Position numbers and translations under genes: made by a program. The notes beneath the pieces were generated by a model, which had not been told where the DNA came from, did not search any database, and was given only the letters and a program-made list of their open reading frames with translations. DNA of 64,000 bases from Acinetobacter colistiniresistens (GTDB taxonomy: Bacteria > Pseudomonadota > Gammaproteobacteria > Pseudomonadales > Moraxellaceae). Positions 26,835 to 35,668 of this stretch are shown here, piece after piece; position 1 is the stretch's first letter; every line of letters starts with the position of its first letter. The stretch is taken from the NCBI RefSeq assembly GCF_000413935.1, contig NZ_KE340380.1, forward strand, positions 955,065 through 1,019,064, given 5' to 3'.

Positions 26835-28025
26835 ATGAGCCGCCTCGAGTTTCAGTGGAATGATCCCTTTTTAATTGAACAACAACTAAGTGAAGAAGAA
26901 CGCATGATTCGTGATACAGCCCATGCTTTCTGCCAAGACAAGTTAATGCCACGGGTACTTGATCAATTCCGTCATGAAACAACCGATCCGCACATCTTTA
27001 GGGAAATGGGTGAACTAGGCCTGCTCGGACCCACCATCCCAGAACAATATGGTGGCGCAGGCTTAAATTATGTGAGTTATGGTCTGATTGCCCGTGAAAT
27101 TGAGCGCGTAGACTCGGGCTATCGCTCAATGGCCAGTGTGCAAAGCTCATTGGTGATGGTGCCCATTCATGAATTCGGGACTGAGCAACAAAAACAAAAA
27201 TACTTACCTAAACTGGCCACAGGTGAATGGATTGGCTGTTTTGGTCTAACTGAACCCGACCATGGTTCAGATCCAGGCAGTATGGCCTGTCGCGCCAAGA
27301 AAATAGCAGGTGGCTACCGTTTAACTGGCACCAAGATGTGGATTACCAATAGTCCGATTGCAGATGTTTTTGTGGTGTGGGCCAAAGAGGTTTCGCCTGA
27401 AGGCAATGTCGGTCCAATTCGTGGCTTTATTTTAGAAAAAGGCTGGCAAGGGCTTTCTGCGCCTGCAATTCACGGCAAAGTCGGCTTAAGAGCGTCTATT
27501 ACGGGTGAAATTGTGATGGATCAAGTTTTTGTCCCTGAAGAAAATGCATTTCCCGAAGTTCGTGGCTTAAAAGGCCCTTTCACCTGCTTAAACAGCGCCC
27601 GTTATGGTATTGCTTGGGGCGCCATGGGTGCAGCTGAATTTTGCTGGCATACTGCACGCCAATACACACTGGATCGAAAGCAATTTGGCAAGCCACTGGC
27701 TGCCAACCAACTGATTCAAAAAAAATTAGCCGATATGCAAACAGAAATTGCGCTCGGCCTACAGCTTGCCCTTCGTTTTGGTCGAATGAAAGATGATGGT
27801 ATTGCCTCAGTTGAAGCGACCTCTCTGATTAAACGCAATAACTGTGGCAAGGCCTTGGAGATTGCCCGTTTGGCGCGAGATATGTTAGGCGGAAACGGAA
27901 TCAGTGATGAATTTGGTGTCGCCCGTCATCTGGTCAATCTTGAAGTTGTGAATACTTATGAAGGCACCCATGATGTGCATGCCTTGATCTTAGGCAGAGC
28001 TCAAACAGGACTCGCAGCGTTCTAA
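26835..28025 (+). CDS. gcdH: Glutaryl-CoA dehydrogenase
   Basis: The 396-aa FAD-dependent acyl-CoA dehydrogenase oxidises and decarboxylates glutaryl-CoA to crotonyl-CoA in lysine/tryptophan and glutarate breakdown. Signatures: [15 protein letters not shown] (substrate and FAD loop), [26 protein letters not shown], and the C-terminal [17 protein letters not shown] with the catalytic Glu, all typical of GcdH rather than straight-chain dehydrogenases. AAGGA lies at good spacing before the ATG. In many proteobacteria a LysR regulator and a CoA-transferase accompany gcdH; neither is adjacent here. Transcribed alone, with a dyad in its promoter region. Confidence 0.9.
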   Translation: MSRLEFQWNDPFLIEQQLSEEERMIRDTAHAFCQDKLMPRVLDQFRHETTDPHIFREMGELGLLGPTIPEQYGGAGLNYVSYGLIAREIERVDSGYRSMASVQSSLVMVPIHEFGTEQQKQKYLPKLATGEWIGCFGLTEPDHGSDPGSMACRAKKIAGGYRLTGTKMWITNSPIADVFVVWAKEVSPEGNVGPIRGFILEKGWQGLSAPAIHGKVGLRASITGEIVMDQVFVPEENAFPEVRGLKGPFTCLNSARYGIAWGAMGAAEFCWHTARQYTLDRKQFGKPLAANQLIQKKLADMQTEIALGLQLALRFGRMKDDGIASVEATSLIKRNNCGKALEIARLARDMLGGNGISDEFGVARHLVNLEVVNTYEGTHDVHALILGRAQTGLAAF

Positions 28026-28043
28026 AGCGCTAAGTGACGACTA

Positions 28044-28081
28044 AAAATAAAACGGCGAGCATCGACGCTAGATAGCTCGCC
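28044..28081 (-). terminator. Intrinsic terminator of the YcaQ-like gene
   Basis: GGCGAGC (28054-28060) pairs with GCTCGCC (28075-28081); read on the minus strand the stem is followed by GTTTTATTTTT. It begins 3 nt after the minus-strand stop and lies in the convergent gap with gcdH. Confidence 0.65.
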
Positions 28082-28084
28082 CTA

Positions 28085-29233
28085 TCATATCTTGATCTTA
28101 TCTAAGTCAATACTGGTACACTGATTAAATTGGGCGAAACGCTGTAATTCTCGTTCTAATGCAAGCAAAAAATCATCTCGATTTTGCATCTTGGTATCTT
28201 CTAAATGCAAACTTATCACTTCTAATCTTTGTTCACGACGATGCACTTTACAGTCGATTCGTCCAACAAAATCATCCGCATAAAGCAACGGTAAGCAAAA
28301 ATAACCATATTGTCGTTTGGCCGCAGGTACATAGCATTCAATCCGATAATCAAAGTCAAATAAGCAACTTAAACGTTCCCGATGAATCACCAGATTATCA
28401 AACGGAGACAAGATTTTAACCTCCGCTTCAATCTTGGGTTCATGTTCCAACACGGCGCTGGCCACATAAACCGTTTGCCCACTTTCCAGATTGATCAGAT
28501 TGATCACACCTGCATCAATCTGTTCGTCCAAGAGTTTACGCATGATGTCACGTAAATCTTTATTGGTTTTTAAATGCAGCAATTGCTTCCAGGTAAATAC
28601 ACCATGGGCACGTATGGTGGTATCCAATAAATATTGCGCATATTCCTGTAAAGTCGGTGTACTGACATCAAGACCCTGCGGTATGCAACGTTCAGTCAGG
28701 TCATAGACTTTTTCCATGCCATTACGTTCACAGATCATTAAATCGCCTTGCATGAATAGCTGTTCAATCGCCTTGCGACTCGGTCCAGCATTCCACCAGC
28801 CTGCTGATCCTTCCCGTTTTTCCTTCTGCATATTTCTAAGTCGGATTCTGCCTTCGGCCTTCACCTGAGCCAGAATCTCATGCATCAGTTTCTGATCGCC
28901 TCTTGAGAAATAACGGCTTTCCCCATTACGAATAGAATCCATTAACGGCAGAGCATAACGATAATCCCGCATTGGTAAATAAGATGCGGCATGGGCCCAA
29001 TGTTCAAAAATCAGTTGATCTTGTACCAGTTGATTTAAATGACCCAATTGATAATTCGGCACTCGACTCCACAACACATGATGATGGGCACGTTCCACTA
29101 CAGAAATGGTATCTATTTGCACATAACCCAGATGTTCAATGGCTTGTTGTGTACCTAATAATCCTTCAGCAAAGCTATTATTTTTTTCTAAGCCTTGATG
29201 AGATAGAGCCAAGCGTTTTAATAATGAAATCAT
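28085..29233 (-). CDS. ycaQ: YcaQ/AlkZ-type winged-helix DNA glycosylase
   Basis: The 382-aa product belongs to the HTH_42 / AlkZ family, which unhooks interstrand crosslinks and excises bulky alkyl-purines. The catalytic QxD motif is in LGYVQIDTISVVERAHHHVLWSRV, and the later HWAHAASYLPM and LSPFDNLVIHRERL are further family signatures; E. coli YcaQ carries the same features. I chose the ATG at 29233; a TTG 11 codons upstream at 29266 extends the frame without family similarity. The gene lies 94 bp after the AraC-type gene on the same strand and has its own terminator. Confidence 0.85.
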   Translation of the reverse strand: MISLLKRLALSHQGLEKNNSFAEGLLGTQQAIEHLGYVQIDTISVVERAHHHVLWSRVPNYQLGHLNQLVQDQLIFEHWAHAASYLPMRDYRYALPLMDSIRNGESRYFSRGDQKLMHEILAQVKAEGRIRLRNMQKEKREGSAGWWNAGPSRKAIEQLFMQGDLMICERNGMEKVYDLTERCIPQGLDVSTPTLQEYAQYLLDTTIRAHGVFTWKQLLHLKTNKDLRDIMRKLLDEQIDAGVINLINLESGQTVYVASAVLEHEPKIEAEVKILSPFDNLVIHRERLSCLFDFDYRIECYVPAAKRQYGYFCLPLLYADDFVGRIDCKVHRREQRLEVISLHLEDTKMQNRDDFLLALERELQRFAQFNQCTSIDLDKIKI

Positions 29234-29327
29234 AATATTGTCATTTAAACAGGGTTCATCAATCAAGATGAACGAAAGTGAAATAATAGCAGTTATTCAA
29301 ATTAACATAATCATGCCAATCCCTTGC

Positions 29328-30104
29328 TTATTTTCCTTGTATATAAAAACGAGGCGCCACGCCCAAAGAACGTTTAAAGGCTGCGGTAAAAGCACTGCTA
29401 CTGCTATAACCCAACTCGATTGCGACACAGGTAATGGATTGCCCCAATTCCATGCGAGTCAAAGCATTAAGTAAACAGGCTTGCTGACGCCAGTTGCTAA
29501 AACTCATCCCCGTTTGCTGCCGAAAAATTCGTGTAAAGTTACGGCGGCTCATGCCAACCTGTGCTGCAATTTGATCAAGATCATCGTCCAAGTTAGGTGC
29601 TTTTAACAATTGCAGGCATAAGGCGGCTAACCGTGGTTCTTGCGGCAAGGGCGCATTTAAAGGCAGTTCAGGCATCAGTGCAATTTCTGCAATGATTAAT
29701 CGCATGAGATAATCATCTCGGCTACCCAACACATATTCAACAGGCAAATCAACTGCGGTCGATAATAGCTCATGCAATAAAGGGGACACGTTGATCACTG
29801 TACAATAGGCTGGCAAGCCTGCCGCATTTGCGGTTTCAGGGAGAATATAGGCACTACGGGTTTTGGTGATCCCACCCATGTGTACTTCATGGTCAATCCC
29901 TGCTGGAATCCAAAGTGCACGTTTCGGTGGCACCACCCAACTGCCAGTAGCGGTAATGACCGTTACGACCCCTGTAATCGCATACAGACATTGACCTCGA
30001 CGATGGCGATGACTCGCCAGCAGATGACCATCAGCATAATCATTGCCCGTGGCCATCACTTCACGCGCCACATCCTGATAGTCGTTGACCTGAATATTAC
30101 GCAT
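29328..30104 (-). CDS. AraC-family regulator with N-terminal cupin (NimR-like)
   Basis: The 258-aa product has an N-terminal cupin-like sensing domain (residues 15-130; LASHRHRRGQCLYAITGVVTV and VPPKRALWIPAGIDHEV) and a C-terminal double helix-turn-helix (about 155-255; IAAQVGMSRRNFTRIFRQQTGMSF and VAIELGYSSSSAFTAAFKRSLG). This layout matches the YeaM/NimR group of AraC regulators that control a divergent or neighbouring exporter. Here the divergent neighbour, 151 bp away, is a fosmidomycin-resistance-type pump, its likely target. Effector unknown. Confidence 0.85.
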   Translation of the reverse strand: MRNIQVNDYQDVAREVMATGNDYADGHLLASHRHRRGQCLYAITGVVTVITATGSWVVPPKRALWIPAGIDHEVHMGGITKTRSAYILPETANAAGLPAYCTVINVSPLLHELLSTAVDLPVEYVLGSRDDYLMRLIIAEIALMPELPLNAPLPQEPRLAALCLQLLKAPNLDDDLDQIAAQVGMSRRNFTRIFRQQTGMSFSNWRQQACLLNALTRMELGQSITCVAIELGYSSSSAFTAAFKRSLGVAPRFYIQGK

Positions 30105-30255
30105 TGCCCTCCTCCCCCAAAATGGCCTGAACTCAATACTATCTGTCCCAAATATGATTGTGGGCCGATTTCTATTCAGTTTAGGATAAAAACACTGAAA
30201 AACAAACCTCTTTCAGCAGCACCATTTCAAGCTGATATAACGTGTTGGAGCAATC

Positions 30256-31479
30256 ATGGCAAGCAATACAGGCACTCTTGAGAATGCATTTCCGCAAGAG
30301 CAATTTCCCCCCAATGATCAACCGCAGAAATTCGTGTTACGTGTTGTCGGCGCAGTTGCTTTTGCCCATCTGTTAAATGATTCAATTCAAGCCGTAGTCA
30401 CTGCAAGTTATCCGATGTTAAAAGCCGAATTTTCCTTAAGTTTTGCTCAAATCGGCTGGATTGCCTTGGTCTATCAAATTACCGCATCCTTATTACAACC
30501 TTGGATTGGGCTGTATACCGATAAACATCCAAAACCCTATTTATTGCCGATGGGTATGGCAGCCACACTCATCGGCATTGGCTTGATGGCGATTGCAGCA
30601 AGCTTTCACAGCTTGTTGTTTGCTGCCGCATTAATTGGGGTCGGTTCATCGACTTTTCATCCTGAAGCCTCTCGCATCGCCCGTACTGCGTCAGGCGGAC
30701 GTTTTGGTACAGCACAATCGATGTTTCAGGTTGGAGGCAATACCGGTTCTGCGATTGGGCCATTAATGGCTGCGGCTGTCATTATTCCAAATGGGCAAGG
30801 GGCAATTGGCCTCTTTGTTTTAGTTGCTGCTTTGGCCATATTTGTTTTATTACGTGTCACCAAATGGGTGGTCAAGCAAGCACCTGTACAGCGTGCTGCC
30901 AGTCAACCCGCTATTTCTACCTTGACCCGTAAACAAGTGATTCAGGCCATGGCCGTGATTTGTGTGTTGATGTTTGCCAAATTTATCTATATCGCGGCCA
31001 TTACCAATTATTTTACTTTCTATCTGATTGAACGTTTTAATGTTTCCATTCAAACTTCTCAGCTGTATCTATTTATATTTTTAGGTGCAGTAGCACTGGG
31101 TACTTTTGCGGGCGGCCCTGTGGGCGATCGGATTGGCCGTAAAGCTGTGATTTGGGTCTCCTTCTTGGGGATTGCACCATTTGCCTTAATGCTGCCTTAT
31201 GTTGGCTTAACTGGCACGGCAATTCTGGTCATTATTATTGGTTTAGTGATGTCCTCAGCCTTCTCTGCCTTAGTGGTCTATGCACAAGAAGCGGTACCCG
31301 GTCGTGTCGGAATGGTTGCAGGCTTGATGTTTGGGCTGATGTTCGGGATCGGTGGGATTGGTGCAGCTGGGCTGGGGCATTTAGCCGATACCCATGGTAT
31401 TGTTTGGGTCTATAAACTCTGCTCCTTCCTGCCTTTATTAGGTTTTATGACTGCGTTCTTGCCGAATACTAAAAAATAA
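30256..31479 (+). CDS. fsr: Fosmidomycin resistance-type MFS efflux protein
   Basis: The 407-aa, 12-TM MFS exporter resembles E. coli Fsr. Shared features are AFAHLLNDSIQAVVTASYPMLK in the first helix, FSLSFAQIGWIAL, DKHPKPYLLPMGM, and the motif-A-like GGPVGDRIGRKAVIW between helices 8 and 9. GGAG lies 5 nt before the ATG. It is divergent from a NimR-like AraC regulator, which probably senses a compound that the pump removes. Fosmidomycin export is the family's named activity; the natural substrate is unknown. Confidence 0.85.
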   Translation: MASNTGTLENAFPQEQFPPNDQPQKFVLRVVGAVAFAHLLNDSIQAVVTASYPMLKAEFSLSFAQIGWIALVYQITASLLQPWIGLYTDKHPKPYLLPMGMAATLIGIGLMAIAASFHSLLFAAALIGVGSSTFHPEASRIARTASGGRFGTAQSMFQVGGNTGSAIGPLMAAAVIIPNGQGAIGLFVLVAALAIFVLLRVTKWVVKQAPVQRAASQPAISTLTRKQVIQAMAVICVLMFAKFIYIAAITNYFTFYLIERFNVSIQTSQLYLFIFLGAVALGTFAGGPVGDRIGRKAVIWVSFLGIAPFALMLPYVGLTGTAILVIIIGLVMSSAFSALVVYAQEAVPGRVGMVAGLMFGLMFGIGGIGAAGLGHLADTHGIVWVYKLCSFLPLLGFMTAFLPNTKK

Positions 31480-31822
31480 TCCATCTTAAAAAAATAGTCA
31501 AAAAAATTAACTGATTGACTAAACAGGGCTAAAGCCTTATACAAATAAACAAAAAAATAGTTAGAGCTATATATAAATTAAAATTTATATATAGCTCTAT
31601 AACATGTTAAGAATTCTTATAATATTTATAATGATAAAATATAGATCCATTTCAATCTCGGTTTAGATACACCAAATAGATCTACATCTTCCACCTAAGC
31701 CTTTGCATTGTTTGCGACATCAACACTACAATACGTTGTATTTTTCTTAACCTTTAATAAAATATCAATTAATTTCAGCCTCATCAAAAAATTTTAAAAA
31801 AATCAGGTCTAAATATTTAATA
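31480..31822. other. AT-rich intergenic region with a 16-bp perfect palindrome
   Basis: 343 bp with no coding frame. AGAGCTATATATAAAT (31563-31578) and ATTTATATATAGCTCT (31583-31598) form an exact inverted pair around TAAA. It may end the fsr transcript or be a cruciform-prone site; there is no T run beyond it. Confidence 0.45.
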
Positions 31823-32140
31823 TCATTGCACTTCATAATGATCCAGCTGCCCATCTTTTGTTTTATATAGTTTTAAATAAATTTTTCCAGATTTTTTGCT
31901 ACCTTCAACCCCTATTCTAAAATCATAATATTCAGTACCACTAGTCCCTCCTAAGCTTTTACCTGCCTTATACACATTATATTTTTTTATATCTCCATAC
32001 TGCTCTTTGATCACAGGATCTTTATATAAAACCTCATCAACATAAGCTGCATTCTCCTTATCATACAAACTCTTAAATGCAAAATTACCTACCATTACTG
32101 CCAATACCACAAATACAATAATTAAAAAAAACTTTTTCAT
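31823..32140 (-). CDS. Small membrane-anchored protein, Coa1-like fold (105 aa)
   Basis: The product has an N-terminal hydrophobic helix (MKKFFLIIVFVVLAVMVGN), then a small beta domain: DPVIKEQYGDIKKYNVY, a glycine-rich turn, DFRIGVEGSKKSGKIYLKLYK and a final LDHYEVQ strand. The strand pattern resembles the bacterial Coa1/Tim21-like domain, but similarity is weak and function is unknown. I start it at 32140 because the helix then begins with MKKF; a start at 32155 adds MVCLS. It is the last of three minus-strand fragments in a very AT-rich block unlike its flanks. Confidence 0.55.
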   Translation of the reverse strand: MKKFFLIIVFVVLAVMVGNFAFKSLYDKENAAYVDEVLYKDPVIKEQYGDIKKYNVYKAGKSLGGTSGTEYYDFRIGVEGSKKSGKIYLKLYKTKDGQLDHYEVQ

Positions 32141-32186
32141 ACTTAAACACACCATAATTGATTTTTAAATTTCAAATTAATATTTA

Positions 32187-32228
32187 AATACTACTTAATG
32201 TCATTTAAAAACCATTAAGTAGTAATTT
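32187..32228. repeat. Inverted repeat with terminator-like structure
   Basis: ACTACTTAATG (32190-32200) and CATTAAGTAGT (32213-32223) are exact inverted arms with a 12-nt AT-rich loop, between the 25-aa and the 105-aa genes. It could attenuate transcription into the downstream gene. The T run lies on the plus-strand side only. Confidence 0.45.
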
Positions 32229-32236
32229 TTCAACTT

Positions 32237-32314
32237 CTATTTATTAAAATCTTTTTTCATTTTCGGCTGCAACTGTGGCGGCGGCAATGCCATTTTAGGC
32301 TTATCAAAGTTCAT
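32237..32314 (-). CDS. Very short Pro/Gln-rich open frame, 25 aa
   Basis: ATG at 32314 is preceded by AAGGTGG at good spacing, and that Shine-Dalgarno sequence overlaps the stop of the upstream fragment, suggesting coupling. The product MNFDKPKMALPPPQLQPKMK plus five residues is basic and Pro-rich. It may be a true small protein, or the start of a longer gene lost by deletion. I do not recognise it. Confidence 0.3.
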   Translation of the reverse strand: MNFDKPKMALPPPQLQPKMKKDFNK

Positions 32315-32323
32315 GTATCCACC

Positions 32324-32657
32324 TTATTCCACACAAAGAGTAGCTCCTGCGCTTGCCCCGAACTTCCAATGATGGTTAGCAGATACGCTAGGATCAATGC
32401 TAAGACTGGGTTTGGTAGCTTCAATTTTTCCATCTTTCGCCTTATCGATGATATCGCCACTAATCACATTTACTCCAATCAAATGTTTGGTAAGTATATA
32501 AGGCTTTTTGTACTTTCTCACTTTCAAGTTCTGTATCCGTTGGTTCTCGATTTAAATACTCATCAATCGAGCTGGATTTAGTAGAAAACTTACCTGCGCT
32601 TACCTGTGTCGGATAGCTAAAATCCGCATAATAAGTATCAGTATCTTCTTGATTCTG
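32324..32657 (-). pseudogene. Frameshifted 3' remnant of an unknown gene
   Basis: Two frames abut. From 32657 a frame lacking a start reads QNQEDTDTYYADFSYPTQ and on through SIDEYLNREPTDTELESEKV to TYQTFDWSKCD, then stops. A second, overlapping frame continues with VISGDIIDKAKDGKIEATKP, SLSIDPSVSANHHWKFGASA and GATLCVE. The join suggests one frameshift in the last third of a larger gene whose 5' part is gone. Composition is AT-rich. I cannot name the family; the small downstream genes could be its partners. Confidence 0.4.
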
Positions 32658-32659
32658 TT

Positions 32660-32962
32660 AAAAAATAAGGTCACCGTATAAGAAGCCTTAATAAAAGTTT
32701 CTAATATATTCATTTCTTCTTTTTAATGCTAAAATTTTCAACAGATGAATGGCTCTCACTATGTCCATTCGTTTTCATTGTTACGATAAAAAAACCGCGA
32801 AAAATTGATGCTGATGTTTTTTTCATTCGCGAAAAATATCACATCGACACATATCCCAATCATTAAGATTCGGTCAGCGTTCATCAGGGCTTGAGTTGTT
32901 ATCAGGCATCGTTAACAGGTTCTCACAGTATTTCTGTGCCTGCTTTTTCGATAGGACGCTTT
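32660..32962. other. Intergenic region upstream of the TetA-like gene
   Basis: About 300 bp without a credible gene. It contains two copies of CGCGAAAAAT (32796-32805 and 32828-32837), the second part of a TTCGCGAA palindrome, about 125-165 nt before the pump start. These might be regulator sites, but no tetR-type gene is adjacent. Confidence 0.3.
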
Positions 32963-34150
32963 ATGAATCGCTCTCTATTTATTATTTTTTCAACCATTGC
33001 TTTAGATGCGATTGGCATCGGGCTGATTTTTCCAATCTTACCCGCCTTACTTCAAGATATTACACATAGTCATCAGACTGCATTATACATTGGTCTGCTC
33101 GGCAGTCTCTATGCCGCCATGCAATTCCTCTTTTCACCTGTACTCGGCGCATTGAGTGACCGATTTGGACGGCGACCGATTCTGCTGCTGTCATTGGCAG
33201 GTTCAACCATCAACTACACTTTCTTGACCTTTTCACATAGTCTGGTGCTGCTATTGATCGGTCGAATCATTGCAGGCATGAGCAGTGCCAATATGTCGGT
33301 TGCTTCCGCCTATCTTGTCGATATGACCAAACCAGATCAACGTGCCAAATACTTTGGCCTCATGAGCGCGATGTTTGGTGCAGGTTTTATTATTGGACCA
33401 ATCCTTGGAGGTTGGCTGGGTGACTACTGGCTCAGACTGCCCTTTTTTATTGCAGCCATTCTTTCAGGTCTCAACTTTTTACTGGCCTATTGGGCATTGC
33501 CTGAGTCAAAAACAACTGAACTCTCAAATAACACTGTTTCGAGCCTGAATCCATTTAAAGCCTTTACCTCGCTTCGATCAATCTCGAATATACGTCCCTT
33601 AATTGCCACCTTTTTTATCTTGAGTGCCACAGGTGAAGCTTATGCGGTGTGCTGGGCGTTGTGGGGACATGCTACCTTTCAATGGAACGGTTTTTGGGTG
33701 GGTCTATCTTTAGCTGCTTTTGGTTTATCTCAAATGCTGGTTCAAGCCTTTATTCCTCAGCATGCCTCCAAACGATTTGGAGATCGAAATACCGTCCTTA
33801 TCGGAATAAGTTGCTCTTGTATTGCCTTATCCATCATGGCTTTTGCTCAACAAGGCTGGATCATTTTTGCCATCATGCCGCTTTTCGCCTTAGGCAGTAT
33901 CGGTGGCCCCTCATTACAAGCCTTGGCTTCGCAAAAAGTTTCACCAGAACAACAAGGTCAATTTCAAGGCATTATTGCCTCTACAATCAGCTTGGCCTCC
34001 ATGTTTGCTCCTCTACTATTTTCCACCCTGTATTTTCAATTTCAATCTGAATGGCCGGGTGCAATCTGGCTGAGTGTGGTCATGATTTATCTGCTTGCAC
34101 TGCCCATTGTAATTCGTAGCCTCAAACCAAATATGCAACCTTCAAAATGA
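32963..34150 (+). CDS. TetA-type MFS drug:H+ antiporter (DHA1)
   Basis: The 395-aa product has twelve TM helices and clear similarity along its length to class A tetracycline pumps: STIALDAIGIGLIFPILPALL in helix 1, SPVLGALSDRFGRRPILLLS (motif A), YFGLMSAMFGAGFIIGPILGG (motif C) and the late GPSLQALASQKVSPEQQGQF. The true start is the ATG at 32963 with AGGA 6 nt upstream; a TTG at 32891 opens the frame earlier without similarity. No TetR repressor is adjacent, unlike mobile tet genes, so this looks like a chromosomal relative, and tetracycline as substrate is not proven. Confidence 0.82.
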   Translation: MNRSLFIIFSTIALDAIGIGLIFPILPALLQDITHSHQTALYIGLLGSLYAAMQFLFSPVLGALSDRFGRRPILLLSLAGSTINYTFLTFSHSLVLLLIGRIIAGMSSANMSVASAYLVDMTKPDQRAKYFGLMSAMFGAGFIIGPILGGWLGDYWLRLPFFIAAILSGLNFLLAYWALPESKTTELSNNTVSSLNPFKAFTSLRSISNIRPLIATFFILSATGEAYAVCWALWGHATFQWNGFWVGLSLAAFGLSQMLVQAFIPQHASKRFGDRNTVLIGISCSCIALSIMAFAQQGWIIFAIMPLFALGSIGGPSLQALASQKVSPEQQGQFQGIIASTISLASMFAPLLFSTLYFQFQSEWPGAIWLSVVMIYLLALPIVIRSLKPNMQPSK

Positions 34151-34269
34151 CAAAAACGTAATTTTCCTGTTGTTCAGAAGTACTGATGCAGCTTGGATAA
34201 TAAACCATGAAAGCTGAGAGCGCTGATTGCGCCCTCAGTCCCACATCATGCTTTAAAAGAGGATAAAAA

Positions 34270-34641
34270 ATGAGTTTTGTGCAAAACAGTAAAACCATGT
34301 TGCGCAACCTGATCATCGGTACAACCCTAACGATTGCAACATCAACCGCTTTTGCCCATGTCAGCTTGATCAGTGCTATACCCGCAGCAAATACCATAGT
34401 TTCAAGCCAACCTAAAAATTTAAGCCTTAATTTTGGTGATGAGGTGATGTTAATGAAAATTCAAGTTTTAGATGAACAACGCCGAGAGCTTCCATTGAAT
34501 TATAAAGTCAGTCATGACCTGAAAAAATCGTTTGATGTGGCTTTACCCTCACTGAAAAAAGGCAAATACACCGTACTTTGGAGCACTATGGGCAAAGATG
34601 GCCATAACATGACTGGTGAATATAGTTTTACTTTGAAATAA
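34270..34641 (+). CDS. copC: Periplasmic copper-binding protein CopC
   Basis: The 123-aa product has a signal peptide (MLRNLIIGTTLTIATSTAFA) cleaved before His-Val-Ser, so the mature N-terminal His can bind Cu(II) as in CopC. The domain begins HVSLISAIPAANTIV, and ends DGHNMTGEYSFTLK, where the conserved DGH supplies the other Cu(II) ligands. The Met-rich Cu(I) site of classic CopC seems reduced. AGAGGA precedes the ATG. It is followed by copD on the same strand, the usual pair. Confidence 0.85.
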   Translation: MSFVQNSKTMLRNLIIGTTLTIATSTAFAHVSLISAIPAANTIVSSQPKNLSLNFGDEVMLMKIQVLDEQRRELPLNYKVSHDLKKSFDVALPSLKKGKYTVLWSTMGKDGHNMTGEYSFTLK

Positions 34642-34717
34642 GCCAAATCAAACTCGAAATAGATGAGCAACTTGCCAATCTCATCCCTTGACCAGTTGCT
34701 CGGTGTTAGGAATAAAA

Positions 34718-35599
34718 ATGATGTCTGAATATTGGATATTCGCCGCTTGGATAACAAAAATCAGTCTATATCTAAGTACTGCTTTTGTCATTGGAGGTGC
34801 ATTCAGCTACTTCCTCCTCGGACACTATGCTGAAATCAAAAAAGGGATGGTCAATTACATCAGCATTGGGGCCACCCTTGGCTTTATGTCTAGTACGCTG
34901 GGTTTCTTGCTTTTAGTTGGAAGCTTTGCCAATACAGGCCTGCTCGGCATGTTTGACTGGAACTATATCAACATTCTGATCAACACTGCGACCGGACATG
35001 CCCATCTGCTTCGTATGATCAGCTTTGCGTTACTTCTAGCGTTGCTGATTTTTAAACTCAAAATGCACAGAACAGAAATTACTCTTTTTGAAAAATGCAT
35101 TTGGCCAATCCCAATATTGCTGATCGCCTATAGTTTTTCTCAACTCGGCCATGTCACCAATCTCCCCACTTTCGCCCAGCTTTTATTGACGATCCATGTG
35201 CTTTTAATGTCTGTTTGGATGGGGTCGCTCTACCCGCTTTGGAAAACCAGCCACATGATCAGTGGGCTACCGTTAAAACAATCTATGCATTTATTTGGAC
35301 AGATTGCCGCATTTATCGTCGGTATTCTGATTGCATGCGGTATCACTATTGCACTACTCCTGTTTAAAGATTTTGATGTGCTCAGCGCCACACCTTATGG
35401 ACAAGGTTTTATCATTAAGCTTGTCTTGGTTATCGGCATTTTACTGTTGGCCGCTTTTAACAAATGGTACTTTAGCCCACGTTTACAACAGGCTAAATTT
35501 GCCAAACAACTCGGCTATGCCATTTTGTTTGAAATGTCACTCGGTTTCATGATTTTAATGACCACTGCCTATATTACGACTGTTGTCGGAATTGAATAA
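34718..35599 (+). CDS. copD: Copper resistance/uptake membrane protein CopD
   Basis: The 293-aa product has about eight TM helices and the CopD domain in its second half (GHVTNLPTFAQLLLTIHVLLMSVWMGSLYPLW, where intramembrane His residues may carry copper). CopD works with CopC, moving copper across the inner membrane. I chose the ATG at 34718, with TTAGGA 6 nt upstream; a start at 34688 adds ten residues and an ATG at 34721 is equally near. It forms a two-gene unit with copC (76-bp gap). No CopA/CopB or CueR-type gene is adjacent. Confidence 0.83.
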   Translation: MMSEYWIFAAWITKISLYLSTAFVIGGAFSYFLLGHYAEIKKGMVNYISIGATLGFMSSTLGFLLLVGSFANTGLLGMFDWNYINILINTATGHAHLLRMISFALLLALLIFKLKMHRTEITLFEKCIWPIPILLIAYSFSQLGHVTNLPTFAQLLLTIHVLLMSVWMGSLYPLWKTSHMISGLPLKQSMHLFGQIAAFIVGILIACGITIALLLFKDFDVLSATPYGQGFIIKLVLVIGILLLAAFNKWYFSPRLQQAKFAKQLGYAILFEMSLGFMILMTTAYITTVVGIE

Positions 35600-35623
35600 A
35601 ATCACAAGGAACTGCTATTCGAT

Positions 35624-35659
35624 GTGAATCATGGCCATTTGAATAAAGCCCTGATTCAC
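35624..35659. terminator. Hairpin in the convergent gap after copD
   Basis: GTGAATCATGGC (35624-35635) pairs with GCCCTGATTCAC (35648-35659), 11 of 12 matched, between convergent copD and the MFS gene. No T run, so terminator function is only likely. Confidence 0.45.
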
Positions 35660-35668
35660 TCGAGTGCG

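Noticed and set aside
32963..34150. Calling the TetA-like gene an acquired tetracycline resistance determinant
   Set aside because: No tetR, transposon ends or compositional break next to the gene; it fits a chromosomal DHA1 pump.
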